Below are positions 34,344-43,659 of a stretch of 64,000 nucleotides of DNA, piece by piece. Every line of letters begins with the position of its first letter. Position 1 is the first letter of the stretch. The stretch spans positions 1-64,000 of the forward strand of contig NZ_VJOO01000004.1 of NCBI RefSeq assembly GCF_007556755.1. The letters are read 5' to 3'. A model generated the notes under the pieces. That model was given only the letters and a program-made list of their open reading frames with translations. It was not told the DNA's origin and made no database searches. A program made the position numbers and the translations under genes. Source of the stretch: Tepidimonas fonticaldi. GTDB taxonomy: Bacteria; Pseudomonadota; Gammaproteobacteria; Burkholderiales; Burkholderiaceae_C.

Positions 34344-34371
34344 ATTATACGGGCGCCGTTGAATTTTGCAA
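34344..34371 (-). promoter_or_regulatory. Sigma-70 promoter of the phasin gene
   Basis: On the minus strand TTGCAA (34371-34366), a 16-base spacer and a perfect TATAAT (34349-34344) are present. The layout is identical to the rpoD promoter. The remaining gap to 34492 shows no gene. Confidence 0.7.
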
Positions 34372-34492
34372 GCCATGTTGCGCCGCAGCATTTGTGCCGG
34401 ATATGCGGCGGGGCGCGGGGCATCGGGACGGCATCTGCGGGGCATAGGGCGCCGGCCGGCGGGCGTGGCGCCGCGCTGGCACACTGCGCGCC

Positions 34493-35467
34493 ATGCAGGT
34501 GTTTTACGCGACCCAATTCGTGCTGCCGCTGCCCCCGGGCCACCGCTTCCCCATGGCCAAGTACGCCCTGTTGCGCGACGCCCTGGCCGGCGAGCCGGAC
34601 ATTCGCCTGCAGCAGGCCGAGCCGGCCAGCGACGGCGAGCTGGCGCTGGCCCACACACCCGCCTACATCGACGCCATCACCCACGGGACGCTCGCCCCGG
34701 CGCTGCAGCGGGAGATCGGCTTTCCCTGGAGCCCGGCGATGGCCGAGCGGGCGCGCCGCTCGGTCGGCGCCACCATCCAGGCCAGCCGGGTGGCGCTGGC
34801 GGGCGAGGGCGTCGCCGCCAACATCGCCGGGGGCACCCACCACGCCTACGCCCACAAAGGGGGCGGGTTTTGCGTCTTCAACGACGCCGCGGTGGCGGCG
34901 CGCCTGATGCAGGCCGAATGGGCCCGGCGCGGGGCGTCGGCACGCGCCCGGCCCTTGCGGGTGGCGATCGTGGACCTGGACGTCCACCAGGGCAATGGGA
35001 CGGCCAGCATCTTTCGCGACGACCCGTCGGTGTTCACGCTGTCGCTGCACGGGGCGCGCAACTTCCCCTTCCGCAAGGAGCCCAGCGACTGCGACGTGGA
35101 GTTGCCCGACGGCTGTGGCGACGCCGATTACCTGCAGGCGCTGGAGTGGGCGCTGGGCGAGCTGGAGCGGCGCTTCGAGCCGGACTTCGTGATTTACCTG
35201 GCGGGCGCCGACCCCCACGAGGGCGACCGCCTGGGGCGGCTGCGCCTGAGCGACGATGGCATGGAGGCGCGCGATCGGCGCGTGTTCGACTGGGCGTGGC
35301 AGCGTCGCCTGCCCGTGGCCATGACCATGGCCGGCGGCTATGGCCGCGACATCGCCACCACGGTGCGCGTGCAGCGCACCACCTATGCGGTGGCGCTGTC
35401 GTACTGGCGACGCTGGCGCGCGGTGGCAGAATCGGCGGCAGAACCACCGAGGAGACCGCCGCCGTGA
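34493..35467 (+). CDS. Histone deacetylase-family amidohydrolase
   Basis: This encodes 324 residues. Family marks are the HRFPMAKYALLRDAL start, the catalytic His pair in GGTHHAYAHKGGGFCVFND, the zinc ligands in VDLDVHQGNGTASIF and the later Asp in LAGADPHEGDRLGRL. AMTMAGGYGRDI ends the core. Bacterial members remove acyl groups from small amines, polyamines or protein lysines. It is the first of four co-directional genes and overlaps the next start. Confidence 0.88.
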   Translation: MQVFYATQFVLPLPPGHRFPMAKYALLRDALAGEPDIRLQQAEPASDGELALAHTPAYIDAITHGTLAPALQREIGFPWSPAMAERARRSVGATIQASRVALAGEGVAANIAGGTHHAYAHKGGGFCVFNDAAVAARLMQAEWARRGASARARPLRVAIVDLDVHQGNGTASIFRDDPSVFTLSLHGARNFPFRKEPSDCDVELPDGCGDADYLQALEWALGELERRFEPDFVIYLAGADPHEGDRLGRLRLSDDGMEARDRRVFDWAWQRRLPVAMTMAGGYGRDIATTVRVQRTTYAVALSYWRRWRAVAESAAEPPRRPPP

Positions 35468-35919
35468 ATCCCGCCGCGCCCGCGCCCCAGCGCCCGCAGC
35501 CCTTGCCCAGGACGCACTTTCGCGCCTTTCGCCCCATCGGCACGCGCTGGATGGACAACGACATCTACGGGCATGTCAACAACGTCGTGTACTACAGCTG
35601 GTTCGACACCGCCGTCAACGCCCACCTGATCGAGCAGGGGGCGTTGGACATCCACGGTGGTGACGTCATCGGCCTGGTGGTCGAGACACAGTGCCACTAC
35701 TTCGCGCCGCTGGCCTTTCCGCAGCCGGTCGAGGCCGGCTTGCGCGTCGCCCACATCGGCCGCTCCAGCGTGCGCTACGAAGTGGGCATCTTCGCCGCGG
35801 GGGCGCAGACCTGCGCCGCGCGCGGCCACTTCGTCCACGTCTATGTCGATCGCGACAGCCGGCGGCCGGTCGCCGCGCTGCCCGCCGCCCTGCAACGCAC
35901 CCTGGAGGCCCTGACATGA
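35464..35919 (+). CDS. Acyl-CoA thioesterase (4HBT family)
   Basis: This encodes 151 residues from a GTG at 35464, preceded by GAGGAGA. It is a single hot-dog domain with TRWMDNDIYGHVNNVVYYSW (catalytic Asp and His-Asn-Asn typical of YbgC/FcbC-like enzymes). The GTG overlaps the stop of the deacetylase-like gene and its own stop overlaps the nitroreductase ATG, so the three are probably translated together. The acyl substrate is unknown. Confidence 0.87.
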   Translation: MNPAAPAPQRPQPLPRTHFRAFRPIGTRWMDNDIYGHVNNVVYYSWFDTAVNAHLIEQGALDIHGGDVIGLVVETQCHYFAPLAFPQPVEAGLRVAHIGRSSVRYEVGIFAAGAQTCAARGHFVHVYVDRDSRRPVAALPAALQRTLEALT

Positions 35920-36680
35920 ACGCACCCGAGCCCATCGCCGACGCCGAGGCGGACCTGGATCCGCTGCGCGCCTGGGCCCAGCCGCTGGATCCGGCGCAGG
36001 TCGAAGCGGCCATCGTCGGTCGCCGCTCGGTGCGCGCCTTTTTGCCGCGGCCGGTGCCCCGGCCACTGATCGAGCGGCTGCTGCGGGTGGCGGCGCGTGC
36101 CCCGTCGGGCACCAACACCCAGCCCTGGAAGGTATATGTCCTGCAGGGGCAGGCGCGCGACACGCTGGTGGACAAAGTGTGCGCCGCCCACGATGCCATC
36201 CGCGCCAACCCGGCGCTGGCGGCGGAGTACCAGGAGGCCTACGACTACTACCCCAGCCAGTGGGTGAGTCCCTACATCGACCGCCGGCGCGAGAACGGCT
36301 GGGGCCTGTACGGGCTGCTGGGCATCGGCAAGGGTGACAAGGACAAGATGCATGCCCAGCACCAGCGCAACTTCCGCTTCTTTGACGCGCCGGTGGGGTT
36401 GATGGTGACCATCGATACCGTGATGGGGCGCGGCTCGCTGCTGGATACGGGGATGTTTTTGCAAAACCTGATGGTGGCGGCGCGCGCCCACGGCCTGGAC
36501 ACCTGCCCCCAGGCGGCGTGGAACCACTATGCGCGCATCATCCTGCCGCACATCGGTGCGTCCGAGCAGGAGATGCTGGTGTGCGGCCTGTCGCTCGGCT
36601 ACGCCGACCCCGAGGCGACGGTCAACCGCTTCGTCACCCCGCGCGAACCGATCGAGCGCTTCGTGACGTGGCTGGAATGA
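35916..36680 (+). CDS. Nitroreductase family flavoprotein
   Basis: This encodes 254 residues. FMN-binding marks are GRRSVRAFLPRPVPR and RAPSGTNTQPWKVYV near the start, and FLQNLMVAARAHGLDTCPQ in the dimer core. LVCGLSLGYADPEATVN follows near the end. It would reduce nitro, quinone or enone compounds with NAD(P)H. The ATG overlaps the upstream stop as ATGA. Confidence 0.88.
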   Translation: MNAPEPIADAEADLDPLRAWAQPLDPAQVEAAIVGRRSVRAFLPRPVPRPLIERLLRVAARAPSGTNTQPWKVYVLQGQARDTLVDKVCAAHDAIRANPALAAEYQEAYDYYPSQWVSPYIDRRRENGWGLYGLLGIGKGDKDKMHAQHQRNFRFFDAPVGLMVTIDTVMGRGSLLDTGMFLQNLMVAARAHGLDTCPQAAWNHYARIILPHIGASEQEMLVCGLSLGYADPEATVNRFVTPREPIERFVTWLE

Positions 36681-36704
36681 CCCGTTTACCGCTGGGAGTG
36701 GCCC

Positions 36705-37706
36705 ATGCATGATTCCGCCGTCCGTCGGCCGTCGGTCCTGGTGGCGCGCGCCGTGTTCCCCGAGGCGGTGCAGCGTCTGCGCGCGCACTTCGACGTCGAA
36801 GCCAACGAGGCCGACGAAGACTGGTCCGCCGAGGAGCTGATCCGCCGCCTGCAAGGCAAGGCCGGGGCTTTGCTGACCGGCACGCAGCGCATCGACGACG
36901 CGCTGCTGCGCGCCTGCCCCACGCTGCGCATCGCAGCCAACATGACGGTGGGCTACAACAACTTCGACGTCGCCGCGATGGACGCCCACGGCGTGGTCGG
37001 CACCAACACCCCCGACGTGCTGACCGAGACCACGGCCGACTTTGGTTTTGCGTTGCTGCTGGCAGCCGCGCGCCGGGTGACCGAGAGCGAGCACTACCTG
37101 CGCGCCGGCCGCTGGACGCGCTGGTCCTACGACCTGTTCGCCGGGGCCGAGGTGCACGGCACCACGCTGGGCATCCTGGGCATGGGCCGCATCGGCCAAG
37201 CGATTGCCCGGCGCGGCGCGCATGGCTTTGGCATGCGGGTGCTCTACCACAACCGCAGCCGGCTCGATGCGGCCATCGAGGCCGACTGCCGTGCGACCTG
37301 GGTGGACAAGGACACCCTGCTGCGCGAGTCGGACCACGTGGTGCTGGTGCTGCCCTACACGCCGCAAAACCACCACATCATCGGCGCGGCGGAACTGGCG
37401 CGCATGAAGCCCACCGCCGTGCTGGTCAACCTGGCGCGCGGCGGTATCGTGGACGATGCCGCGCTGGCCCAAGCCCTGCGCGACCGGCGCATCGCCGCCG
37501 CGGGGTTGGACGTGTTCGAGGGCGAGCCGGCCGTCCACCCCGGGCTGCTGGAAGTGCCCAATGTGGTGCTCACGCCCCACATCGCCAGCGCCACCGTGCG
37601 CACGCGCCGGGCCATGGTCGATCTGGCGGTGGACAACCTGATCGCCTACTTGACCGAAGGCCGCGCCTTGACGCCGGTGAACCATCCCCGGGAGCCGCGC
37701 CCGTGA
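36705..37706 (+). CDS. D-2-hydroxyacid dehydrogenase (glyoxylate/hydroxypyruvate reductase type)
   Basis: This encodes 333 residues. The NAD(P) site is LGILGMGRIGQAIARRG (about 150-166). Catalytic Arg, Glu and His occur in NLARGGIVDD, DVFEGEPAVHPG and VLTPHIASAT. The Asn/Arg after beta-2 (YHNRSRLD) favours NADP. Closest in look to GhrB-type reductases. It follows the nitroreductase by 24 bases and ends the operon. Confidence 0.9.
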   Translation: MHDSAVRRPSVLVARAVFPEAVQRLRAHFDVEANEADEDWSAEELIRRLQGKAGALLTGTQRIDDALLRACPTLRIAANMTVGYNNFDVAAMDAHGVVGTNTPDVLTETTADFGFALLLAAARRVTESEHYLRAGRWTRWSYDLFAGAEVHGTTLGILGMGRIGQAIARRGAHGFGMRVLYHNRSRLDAAIEADCRATWVDKDTLLRESDHVVLVLPYTPQNHHIIGAAELARMKPTAVLVNLARGGIVDDAALAQALRDRRIAAAGLDVFEGEPAVHPGLLEVPNVVLTPHIASATVRTRRAMVDLAVDNLIAYLTEGRALTPVNHPREPRP

Positions 37707-37876
37707 ATCGGGCTGCGGCGCGGGCGCAGGGCAGGGTGGGGGTGGCCGTGCGGGCACGCGGGCCGGCCCTGCGCGCGGGAACTCTCCCGCCGGTGCGGAA
37801 TCCGTCGTTCGAGCACGGCACCGCGCAGGATCCTTGAGGAGGCGGGGCCTGGCGGATCGACAGCTACCCACCGACC

Positions 37877-40204
37877 ATGGCCCACGCCCACCACACCCCG
37901 CGCGCACCGGACGCCGGCCTCGGCCTCGCCGCGCGGGCGGCGTTCACCCTGCTGCCGGTGGCGGCGCTGGCCTGGGTGCTGGGGCTGTTGAGCCACTACG
38001 ACTTGCCGATCCAGGCCCGCTGGGCCTGGGTGCCGAGCGCGGGGATCGAGCTCGCCTTCTACATCGACGGGTTGTCGGCGCTGATGCTGCTGATGATCAC
38101 GGGCGTGGGCACGGCCGTGTTCGTGTATGCCGGGGGCTATCTGGCCGGGCATCCCCAGCAAGGACGGCTGTATGGGCTGCTGTCCCTCTTCATGGCGGCG
38201 ATGATCGGCTGTGTGACGGCAGACAACCTGATCACGCTGTTCGTCTTTTGGGAGCTGACCAGCCTGGTGTCGTTTCTGCTGGTCGGCTTCCACCACGAGG
38301 ACGCGGCCAGCCGCAAGTCGGCGCAGCAGGCCCTGCTGGTGACGGGAACCGGCGGTCTGGCGCTGCTCGCGGGCTTCATCCTGCTCGGCCAGGCGATGGG
38401 CACCACGAGCATCAGCACCATCGTCGCGCAACTGCCGCAGATGCCCGCATCCCCGACCCTGACCGCGGCGCTGGTGTTGATGCTGGTCGGCGCCTTCACC
38501 AAGAGCGCGCAGTTTCCCTTCCATTTCTGGCTGCCCAACGCCATGTCGGCCCCGACGCCGGTGTCGGCCTACCTGCATTCGGCCACGATGGTCAAGCTGG
38601 GGGTGTATCTGCTGGCCCGCTTCGACCCGGGGTTTGGCGAATGGGCGTTGTGGGAGTGGGCGCTGAAGGCGGCCGGGTCGCTCACCGCGGCGTGGGGCAT
38701 GGTGCTGGCGCTGCGGGAGCGCGACCTCAAGCGCATTCTGGCGTGGTCCACCGTGGCGACGCTGGGAACGCTGGTGACGCTGGTGGGGCTGCGCGGCGAG
38801 GGGGCCACGGTCGCCGTGGGGGCGCTGCTGCTGGCGCACGCGCTGTACAAAGCGCCCCTGTTTTTCGTCGCGGGCAACATCGACCACGGCACGGGCACGC
38901 GGGTCATCGACCGGCTGGGCAATCTGCGCCATGCCATGCCGTGGACGGCCGCCGCTGCGCTGCTGGCCGGGGCATCCATGGCGGGCATGCCCATGTCGTT
39001 TGGCTACATCGCCAAGGACGTGATCCTGGCCGCCAAAGGCGGGGATGAGGTGTTCGCGTTCGCGCGGGCGGCCAACACCGTGTTTGGCGCCATCGCCGTG
39101 GCGGTGGCGGCGGTGGCCGCGATCCGGGTGTTTTGGCGCCACCCCGGCAGCAACGAGACCCCCGAGGCTCACGAAGGGGGCTGGGCGCTGGTGCTGCCGC
39201 CGCTGGCCTTGGCCGGGCTGGGGATCGTCCTGGGGGTGTTCCCCTATGTGGTGCAGGATTTGATCGCCGAGGCCTCGGTCGCCATGACGCCAGGGACGGA
39301 AGCGGTCGTGGTCGCGCTGGCGCTGGAGATCGGGCCCTCGCTGCTATCCTTGGCCGTGACCCTGGCGGTCGGCTTGACGGTGTTCTTTTTCTGGGATCCG
39401 CTGCACCGCCTGTTCGAGCGCGTGGCGGTGCGCGTCGGGCCCATCGGCATGGCGTCACAGTACGAGCGCGGCCTGCGGGCGATCCCCACCGTGGCGGCGG
39501 CCGCGACCCGCTGGCTGCAGCACGGGCGCCTGCCGGGCTACGGGGTGGCGATGCTCGCGGTGTTGACGACCGCCTTGGGCACCGTGCTGTTGGTGGGAGG
39601 GGCGGCCTGGGTGTGGCCGGACTGGACGCCGCCGGGCTGGGGCTTCGGCGGCGCATGCGCGTTGATCGCCTTGGGGGCGGTGCTGGCCCTGTTCCAGCAC
39701 GACCGGCTGGTGCTGCTGCTGGCGGCGGGTCTGGTGGGCTTTGGCAGCGGCGTCGTGTTTTTGTTTGCCGGGGCGCCCGATGTGGCGTTCACGCAGTTCG
39801 TCGTGGAGTCCGTGTTCGTGATCGTCGTGGCGTCGGTGCTGATGAAGCTGCGCCGCCGCGGCTTGGGCCACGGGCTGGATGCGCCGCAGCCGACCGCGCT
39901 GCGCGCCGCGGTGGCGGTGGGCTTTGGGGCAGTGGTGGCGCTGTGGTTGCTGGTCAGCGTGGCCGTTCCGTTCGATGCCAGCCTGTCGCAGTTTTTTGCG
40001 CAGCGCAGCGTGCCGGATGCGCAGGGGCGCAATGTCGTCAACGTGATTCTGGTGGACTTCCGCGCGCTGGACACCCTGGGCGAAATCACGGTCGTGATGC
40101 TGTCGCTGCTGGCCGCGTGGCCGCTGTTGCGCGCCATCGGCGGTCAGCCAGGGGCGATGCGCCAGCAGATGCCCCAGGGAACCCGCGGAGGGGCGGCACC
40201 ATGA
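37877..40204 (+). CDS. mrpA: Mrp antiporter subunit A (first operon)
   Basis: This encodes 775 residues, the size of stand-alone MrpA. It is a NuoL-like membrane protein with about 20 helices: VFWELTSLVSFLLVGFHHED, the proton-channel signature FTKSAQFPFHFWLPNAMSAP and YLHSATMVKLGVYLLAR. The C-terminus carries MbhD/MbhE-like segments (FAGAPDVAFTQFVVESV, NVVNVILVDFRALDTLGEI). With subunits B-G it exchanges external protons for internal Na+ or K+. The stop overlaps the mrpB start. Confidence 0.93.
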   Translation: MAHAHHTPRAPDAGLGLAARAAFTLLPVAALAWVLGLLSHYDLPIQARWAWVPSAGIELAFYIDGLSALMLLMITGVGTAVFVYAGGYLAGHPQQGRLYGLLSLFMAAMIGCVTADNLITLFVFWELTSLVSFLLVGFHHEDAASRKSAQQALLVTGTGGLALLAGFILLGQAMGTTSISTIVAQLPQMPASPTLTAALVLMLVGAFTKSAQFPFHFWLPNAMSAPTPVSAYLHSATMVKLGVYLLARFDPGFGEWALWEWALKAAGSLTAAWGMVLALRERDLKRILAWSTVATLGTLVTLVGLRGEGATVAVGALLLAHALYKAPLFFVAGNIDHGTGTRVIDRLGNLRHAMPWTAAAALLAGASMAGMPMSFGYIAKDVILAAKGGDEVFAFARAANTVFGAIAVAVAAVAAIRVFWRHPGSNETPEAHEGGWALVLPPLALAGLGIVLGVFPYVVQDLIAEASVAMTPGTEAVVVALALEIGPSLLSLAVTLAVGLTVFFFWDPLHRLFERVAVRVGPIGMASQYERGLRAIPTVAAAATRWLQHGRLPGYGVAMLAVLTTALGTVLLVGGAAWVWPDWTPPGWGFGGACALIALGAVLALFQHDRLVLLLAAGLVGFGSGVVFLFAGAPDVAFTQFVVESVFVIVVASVLMKLRRRGLGHGLDAPQPTALRAAVAVGFGAVVALWLLVSVAVPFDASLSQFFAQRSVPDAQGRNVVNVILVDFRALDTLGEITVVMLSLLAAWPLLRAIGGQPGAMRQQMPQGTRGGAAP

Positions 40205-40656
40205 AAACCCGCTCGGTCATCCTCGAGGTCGTCTCCGGCCCCCTGTATGTCGTGATCGTGCTGGCGTCGCTGTGGGTGCTGCTGCGCGGGCACAACGAGC
40301 CGGGTGGCGGCTTCATTGGCGGGCTGGTGGCGGCGTCGGCGTCGGTGCTGTGGGCGGTGGCGTGCGGCAGCGGGGCGGCCCGCCGCCGTCTGCCCTTGGG
40401 TTCGCCGCTGCGGCTGGCGGCGGCGGGCGTGGCTGTGGCGGGGCTGTCGGGCGTGCCCGCCTGGTGGCAGGGGCAGGCTTATCTGACGCATTGGTGGGGG
40501 GCGCTGTCCGTGGGGGATGCGGCGCTGCCGCTGTCCACCGTGCTGCTGTTCGACCTGGGGGTCTATCTGTGCGTGTGGGGGGCGCTGGCCGGCTATGCGC
40601 TGGCGCTGCTCGCGCTGGGCGAGGCGACCCAGGCCACGGAGGGGGGCGAGCCATGA
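40201..40656 (+). CDS. mrpB: Mrp antiporter subunit B (first operon)
   Basis: This encodes 151 residues with four membrane helices. The MnhB signature is LRGHNEPGGGFIGGLVAASA, followed by a C-terminal LLFDLGVYLCVWGALAGYAL. It is a separate gene here, unlike in the second operon where the same domain is fused to subunit A. ATGA overlaps link it to its neighbours. Confidence 0.92.
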   Translation: MKTRSVILEVVSGPLYVVIVLASLWVLLRGHNEPGGGFIGGLVAASASVLWAVACGSGAARRRLPLGSPLRLAAAGVAVAGLSGVPAWWQGQAYLTHWWGALSVGDAALPLSTVLLFDLGVYLCVWGALAGYALALLALGEATQATEGGEP

Positions 40657-41090
40657 TCTGGGTGTTGGCCATGACGGTGGGGGTGACGGTGGCGGCCGGG
40701 GTGTACCTGGCGCTGTCCCGCGACGTCTTTCGCGCGGTGATGGGGCTGGCGATCGTCGGCAGCGCGATCAATCTGGCGCTGTTTGCCGCGGGGCGGCTGG
40801 GGCCGTCCGCTCCGGCGGTCGTCGTGCCGGGGGAGACCGTGCTGCGCGACGCGGCCAATCCGCTGCCGCAGGCGCTGGTGCTGACGGCCATCGTGATCGG
40901 CTTTGCGCTGGTGTGCTTTTCGCTCGCGCTGGTGCTGCGCCTGATCCAGCGCGTGGGCACCGACGATGCCCTGGCGCTGCGGCTGGCCGAGCCCGTGCCG
41001 ACCGATGCGGTCAAGCCGCCCGTTGCGGAGGCCGCGCACGAGCCAGTGTGGCCGCCCCGGGCCGACCCTGCGCCGGAGGGCCGCGGATGA
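40653..41090 (+). CDS. mrpC: Mrp antiporter subunit C (first operon)
   Basis: This encodes 145 residues and is NuoK-like with three helices: MTVGVTVAAGVYLALSRD, VMGLAIVGSAINLALFAAG and the family stretch ANPLPQALVLTAIVIGFAL. A 35-residue hydrophilic tail follows. Overlaps both neighbours by four bases. Confidence 0.92.
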   Translation: MIWVLAMTVGVTVAAGVYLALSRDVFRAVMGLAIVGSAINLALFAAGRLGPSAPAVVVPGETVLRDAANPLPQALVLTAIVIGFALVCFSLALVLRLIQRVGTDDALALRLAEPVPTDAVKPPVAEAAHEPVWPPRADPAPEGRG

Positions 41091-42541
41091 GCGCGCTGGC
41101 CGTCTCCCCGGTGTTGGTGCCGTTGGCCACGGTGGCCGCGACCACCCTGACCATGGGGCAGCCGCGCCTGCAACGGTGGCTGGGCCACGCGGGGGCGTGG
41201 GCGCTGCTGGGCTGCGCGCTGGCGCTGGTCGCGCAGGCGGCGGCCGACCGCCCGGCGCAGGCCGTCTTCGGCGGCTGGGGGGTGCCGTTCGGCATCGAAT
41301 TTCTGGTGGACCGCCTGAGCGCGGCCCTGGTGCTGGTCACTGCGGTCATGGGGGTGGCGTCGCTGGCGTTTTTGGCCAGCGATGCGGACACGCGGCCGAC
41401 CCACCCGCTGACGCTGCCGCTGCTGCACGGGGTGCTGGTCGGCGTCGGCGGGGCGTTTGCCACCGCCGATCTGTTCAACCTGTATGTGTGGTTCGAAGTG
41501 ATGCTGATCTGCGCCGTGGGGCTGTTTGCCATCGGCGGGCGCGCGGACCAGTTGGATGCGACCTTCAAGTATTTCGTTTTGAACCTGCTGGGCACGCTGT
41601 TGCTGCTGATGGCCGTCGGCATGGTCTATGCGGTCAGCGGCCACCTCAACTACGGGGCCATCGCGCACGCCTGGCCCCAGGTGGCGCCGTGGGCATCGAC
41701 GCTGGCCGTCACGGGGCTGTTGCTGGCGTTTCTGATCAAGGCGGGGGCTTTCCCCCTGTTCGCGTGGCTGCCGGCGTCGTACCACACGCTGCCGGCGCCC
41801 GTGTTGGCGCTGTTTGCGGGGCTGCTCACCAAGGTGGGGGTGTACGCGGTGCTGCGCGCCATGCGCGATGTGTTCGTCACCACGCCCGACGTGCTGTTCG
41901 AGGCCCTGGGCTGGGTGGCCGCGGCGACCATGCTGTTCGGGGTGCTGGGCGCGGCCTACCACTGGGACATGCGCCGCATCCTGGCGTTTCACATCGTCAG
42001 CCAGATCGGCTACATCCTGCTCGGGGTGGCCCTGGCCAGCCCCGCCGGGGATGCGGCGACGCTGTTCTACACCCTGCACCACATCGTGGTGAAGGCCAAT
42101 TTGTTCCTGATCGTGGCGATGGTCTGGCGCCTGACCGGCAGCTACGACCTGCGCCGGATCGGCGGGCTGTACCGCACCCGTCCCCTGCTGGGGGTGTGGT
42201 TTCTGGTGCCGGCGCTGTCGCTGGTGGGCATTCCGCCGCTGTCCGGCTTCTGGGCCAAGCTGTGGGTGCTGCAGGAGGCCTTGCACCAGGGGCGCATCGT
42301 CTGGACCGGGGTGGCGCTGCTGGTGAGCGTCCTGACCCTGTATTCGATGATGAAGATCTGGATGGAAGCGTTCTGGAAGGCGCATCCCCGCCCGGACTGG
42401 ACCCCGCCCGCCGACGCCCGGCTGGCGCCCGCGTGGGCCGTGACCGGGGGGCTGGCGTTGATCACGCTCGCCATCGGGCTGCAGCCCGAGCACTTGCTGG
42501 CCTACAGCCTGGCGGCGGCCGACACGTTGGGGGGACGCTGA
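41087..42541 (+). CDS. mrpD: Mrp antiporter subunit D (first operon)
   Basis: This encodes 484 residues and is NuoN/NuoL-like with about 14 helices. Marks are GAFATADLFNLYVWFEVMLI, the channel Lys region AFLIKAGAFPLFAWLPASY and LLTKVGVYAVLRAMRDVF. HHIVVKANLFLIVAMVW follows, with the trans-membrane Lys/His typical of the family. It forms a proton-translocating unit with subunit A. Confidence 0.93.
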   Translation: MSALAVSPVLVPLATVAATTLTMGQPRLQRWLGHAGAWALLGCALALVAQAAADRPAQAVFGGWGVPFGIEFLVDRLSAALVLVTAVMGVASLAFLASDADTRPTHPLTLPLLHGVLVGVGGAFATADLFNLYVWFEVMLICAVGLFAIGGRADQLDATFKYFVLNLLGTLLLLMAVGMVYAVSGHLNYGAIAHAWPQVAPWASTLAVTGLLLAFLIKAGAFPLFAWLPASYHTLPAPVLALFAGLLTKVGVYAVLRAMRDVFVTTPDVLFEALGWVAAATMLFGVLGAAYHWDMRRILAFHIVSQIGYILLGVALASPAGDAATLFYTLHHIVVKANLFLIVAMVWRLTGSYDLRRIGGLYRTRPLLGVWFLVPALSLVGIPPLSGFWAKLWVLQEALHQGRIVWTGVALLVSVLTLYSMMKIWMEAFWKAHPRPDWTPPADARLAPAWAVTGGLALITLAIGLQPEHLLAYSLAAADTLGGR

Positions 42542-42542
42542 C

Positions 42543-42923
42543 ATGGGGCGCTGGGTGCAACGCACATGGGCGGCCGCGGTGCTGGTCGTGCGGTTTTTGA
42601 AAGCGGTGGTGGTCTCCGGTGTGCAGACGGTGGCGGTGATCGCCCGCGCCAGTCTGGGCGACCGCCGGCCGCCGCCTGCGGCGTTTTTGCGGGTGCGTTT
42701 TGCGCCGATGAGCGCGCAGGGCGCAGCCCTGCTGGGGTGCATGGTGACGCTCACCCCCGGCACGACCACCATCGACATTGATCTGGAGCGCTGCGAGCTG
42801 CTGCTGCATGTGCTGGATGCGTCCGACACCGAGGCGTTGGTGCAGGGTATCCGCCGGGACTTCGAGCCCGGGCTCGTGGCGCTGTTCGGCCGGGCGATGG
42901 CTGCCCCAGGGAGGGTGGCATGA
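42543..42923 (+). CDS. mrpE: Mrp antiporter subunit E (first operon), short form
   Basis: This encodes 126 residues, shorter than the usual 155-170 and than its counterpart at 48532. The N-terminal helices are reduced to one (AAAVLVVRFLKAVVVSGV). The conserved core remains: VRFAPMSAQGAALLGCMVTLTPGTTTID. The stop overlaps the mrpF start. Confidence 0.87.
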   Translation: MGRWVQRTWAAAVLVVRFLKAVVVSGVQTVAVIARASLGDRRPPPAAFLRVRFAPMSAQGAALLGCMVTLTPGTTTIDIDLERCELLLHVLDASDTEALVQGIRRDFEPGLVALFGRAMAAPGRVA

Positions 42924-43189
42924 GCCCGGTGCTGTGGTGGCTGATCGTCGGCGCGTGGCTGGCGATTGCGCTGGCCACGTGGCGCATGGTGCGCGGGCCG
43001 CGCCACGCGGACCGGATCGTGGCGCTGGACATTTTTCTGGCGGCGGCGGTGGCGCTGTGCGTGGCGGCGGCGCTGGCCACGGCGCGCACGGTGTTTCTGG
43101 ACGTGGCGATTGGGCTGGCGCTCGTCGGCTTCGTGGCCACGGTGGGTTGGGCCCGGGTCGTGGATCAGGGCGGGGAGGAGCGGCGATGA
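42920..43189 (+). CDS. mrpF: Mrp antiporter subunit F (first operon)
   Basis: This encodes 89 residues with three helices. The family signature is RMVRGPRHADRIVALDIF, then LDVAIGLALVGFVATVGWAR. Four-base overlaps on both sides. Confidence 0.9.
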   Translation: MSPVLWWLIVGAWLAIALATWRMVRGPRHADRIVALDIFLAAAVALCVAAALATARTVFLDVAIGLALVGFVATVGWARVVDQGGEERR

Positions 43190-43545
43190 GCGGGCTTGGG
43201 GCGTGGCTGCTGGGGGGCGGGGCGGTCCTGCTGGTGATCGCCGCCTGGGGCGTCGTCGCCTTGCCCGATGCCTTGTCGCGCCAGCATGCCGCGACCAAGG
43301 CGGGCACGCTGGCGGTGGCGCTGGTGTGCGCGGGCGCAGCGTTTGCGGTGGCCGAGCCGTCGTGGACCTGGCGCCTGCTGCTGATCATCGGCTTTTTGCT
43401 GGCGACGCTGCCCGTCGCCTCCAACCTGCTGGCCCGTGCCGCGGTGCGCGAAGCCGGGCAGGAGGCCGACGCCGCGCGAGCCCCGGTGGTCGGCGGCGAT
43501 GCGGGGCCCGCGGCACCCGGGTCGCTTCCCCCCGGCCGCGGCTGA
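43186..43545 (+). CDS. mrpG: Mrp antiporter subunit G (first operon)
   Basis: This encodes 119 residues with three helices. The MnhG pattern is GVVALPDALSRQHAATKAGTL, followed by LLIIGFLLATLPVASNLLAR. The LPD-x4-R-x-HA-x-TKA stretch matches the RFPDFYMRLHAPTKA motif of the second operon. It ends the first operon, 114 bases before the next subunit A. Confidence 0.88.
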   Translation: MSGLGAWLLGGGAVLLVIAAWGVVALPDALSRQHAATKAGTLAVALVCAGAAFAVAEPSWTWRLLLIIGFLLATLPVASNLLARAAVREAGQEADAARAPVVGGDAGPAAPGSLPPGRG

Positions 43546-43659
43546 TCGCCGCGCCGAAAACGCCCCGGCGCGCTTCCCTACAATCGGTGGTTTTCGACCC
43601 GTCCCGCCCTGCGGCGGATCGGGCGCCGTGCGCGCCTGTCCCATGCCAGACCGATTGCC

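Noticed and set aside
40313..43006. An 897-residue minus-strand frame opposite mrpB-mrpE
   Set aside because: Same shadow effect; low-complexity Arg/Gln/His composition and no ribosome-binding site.
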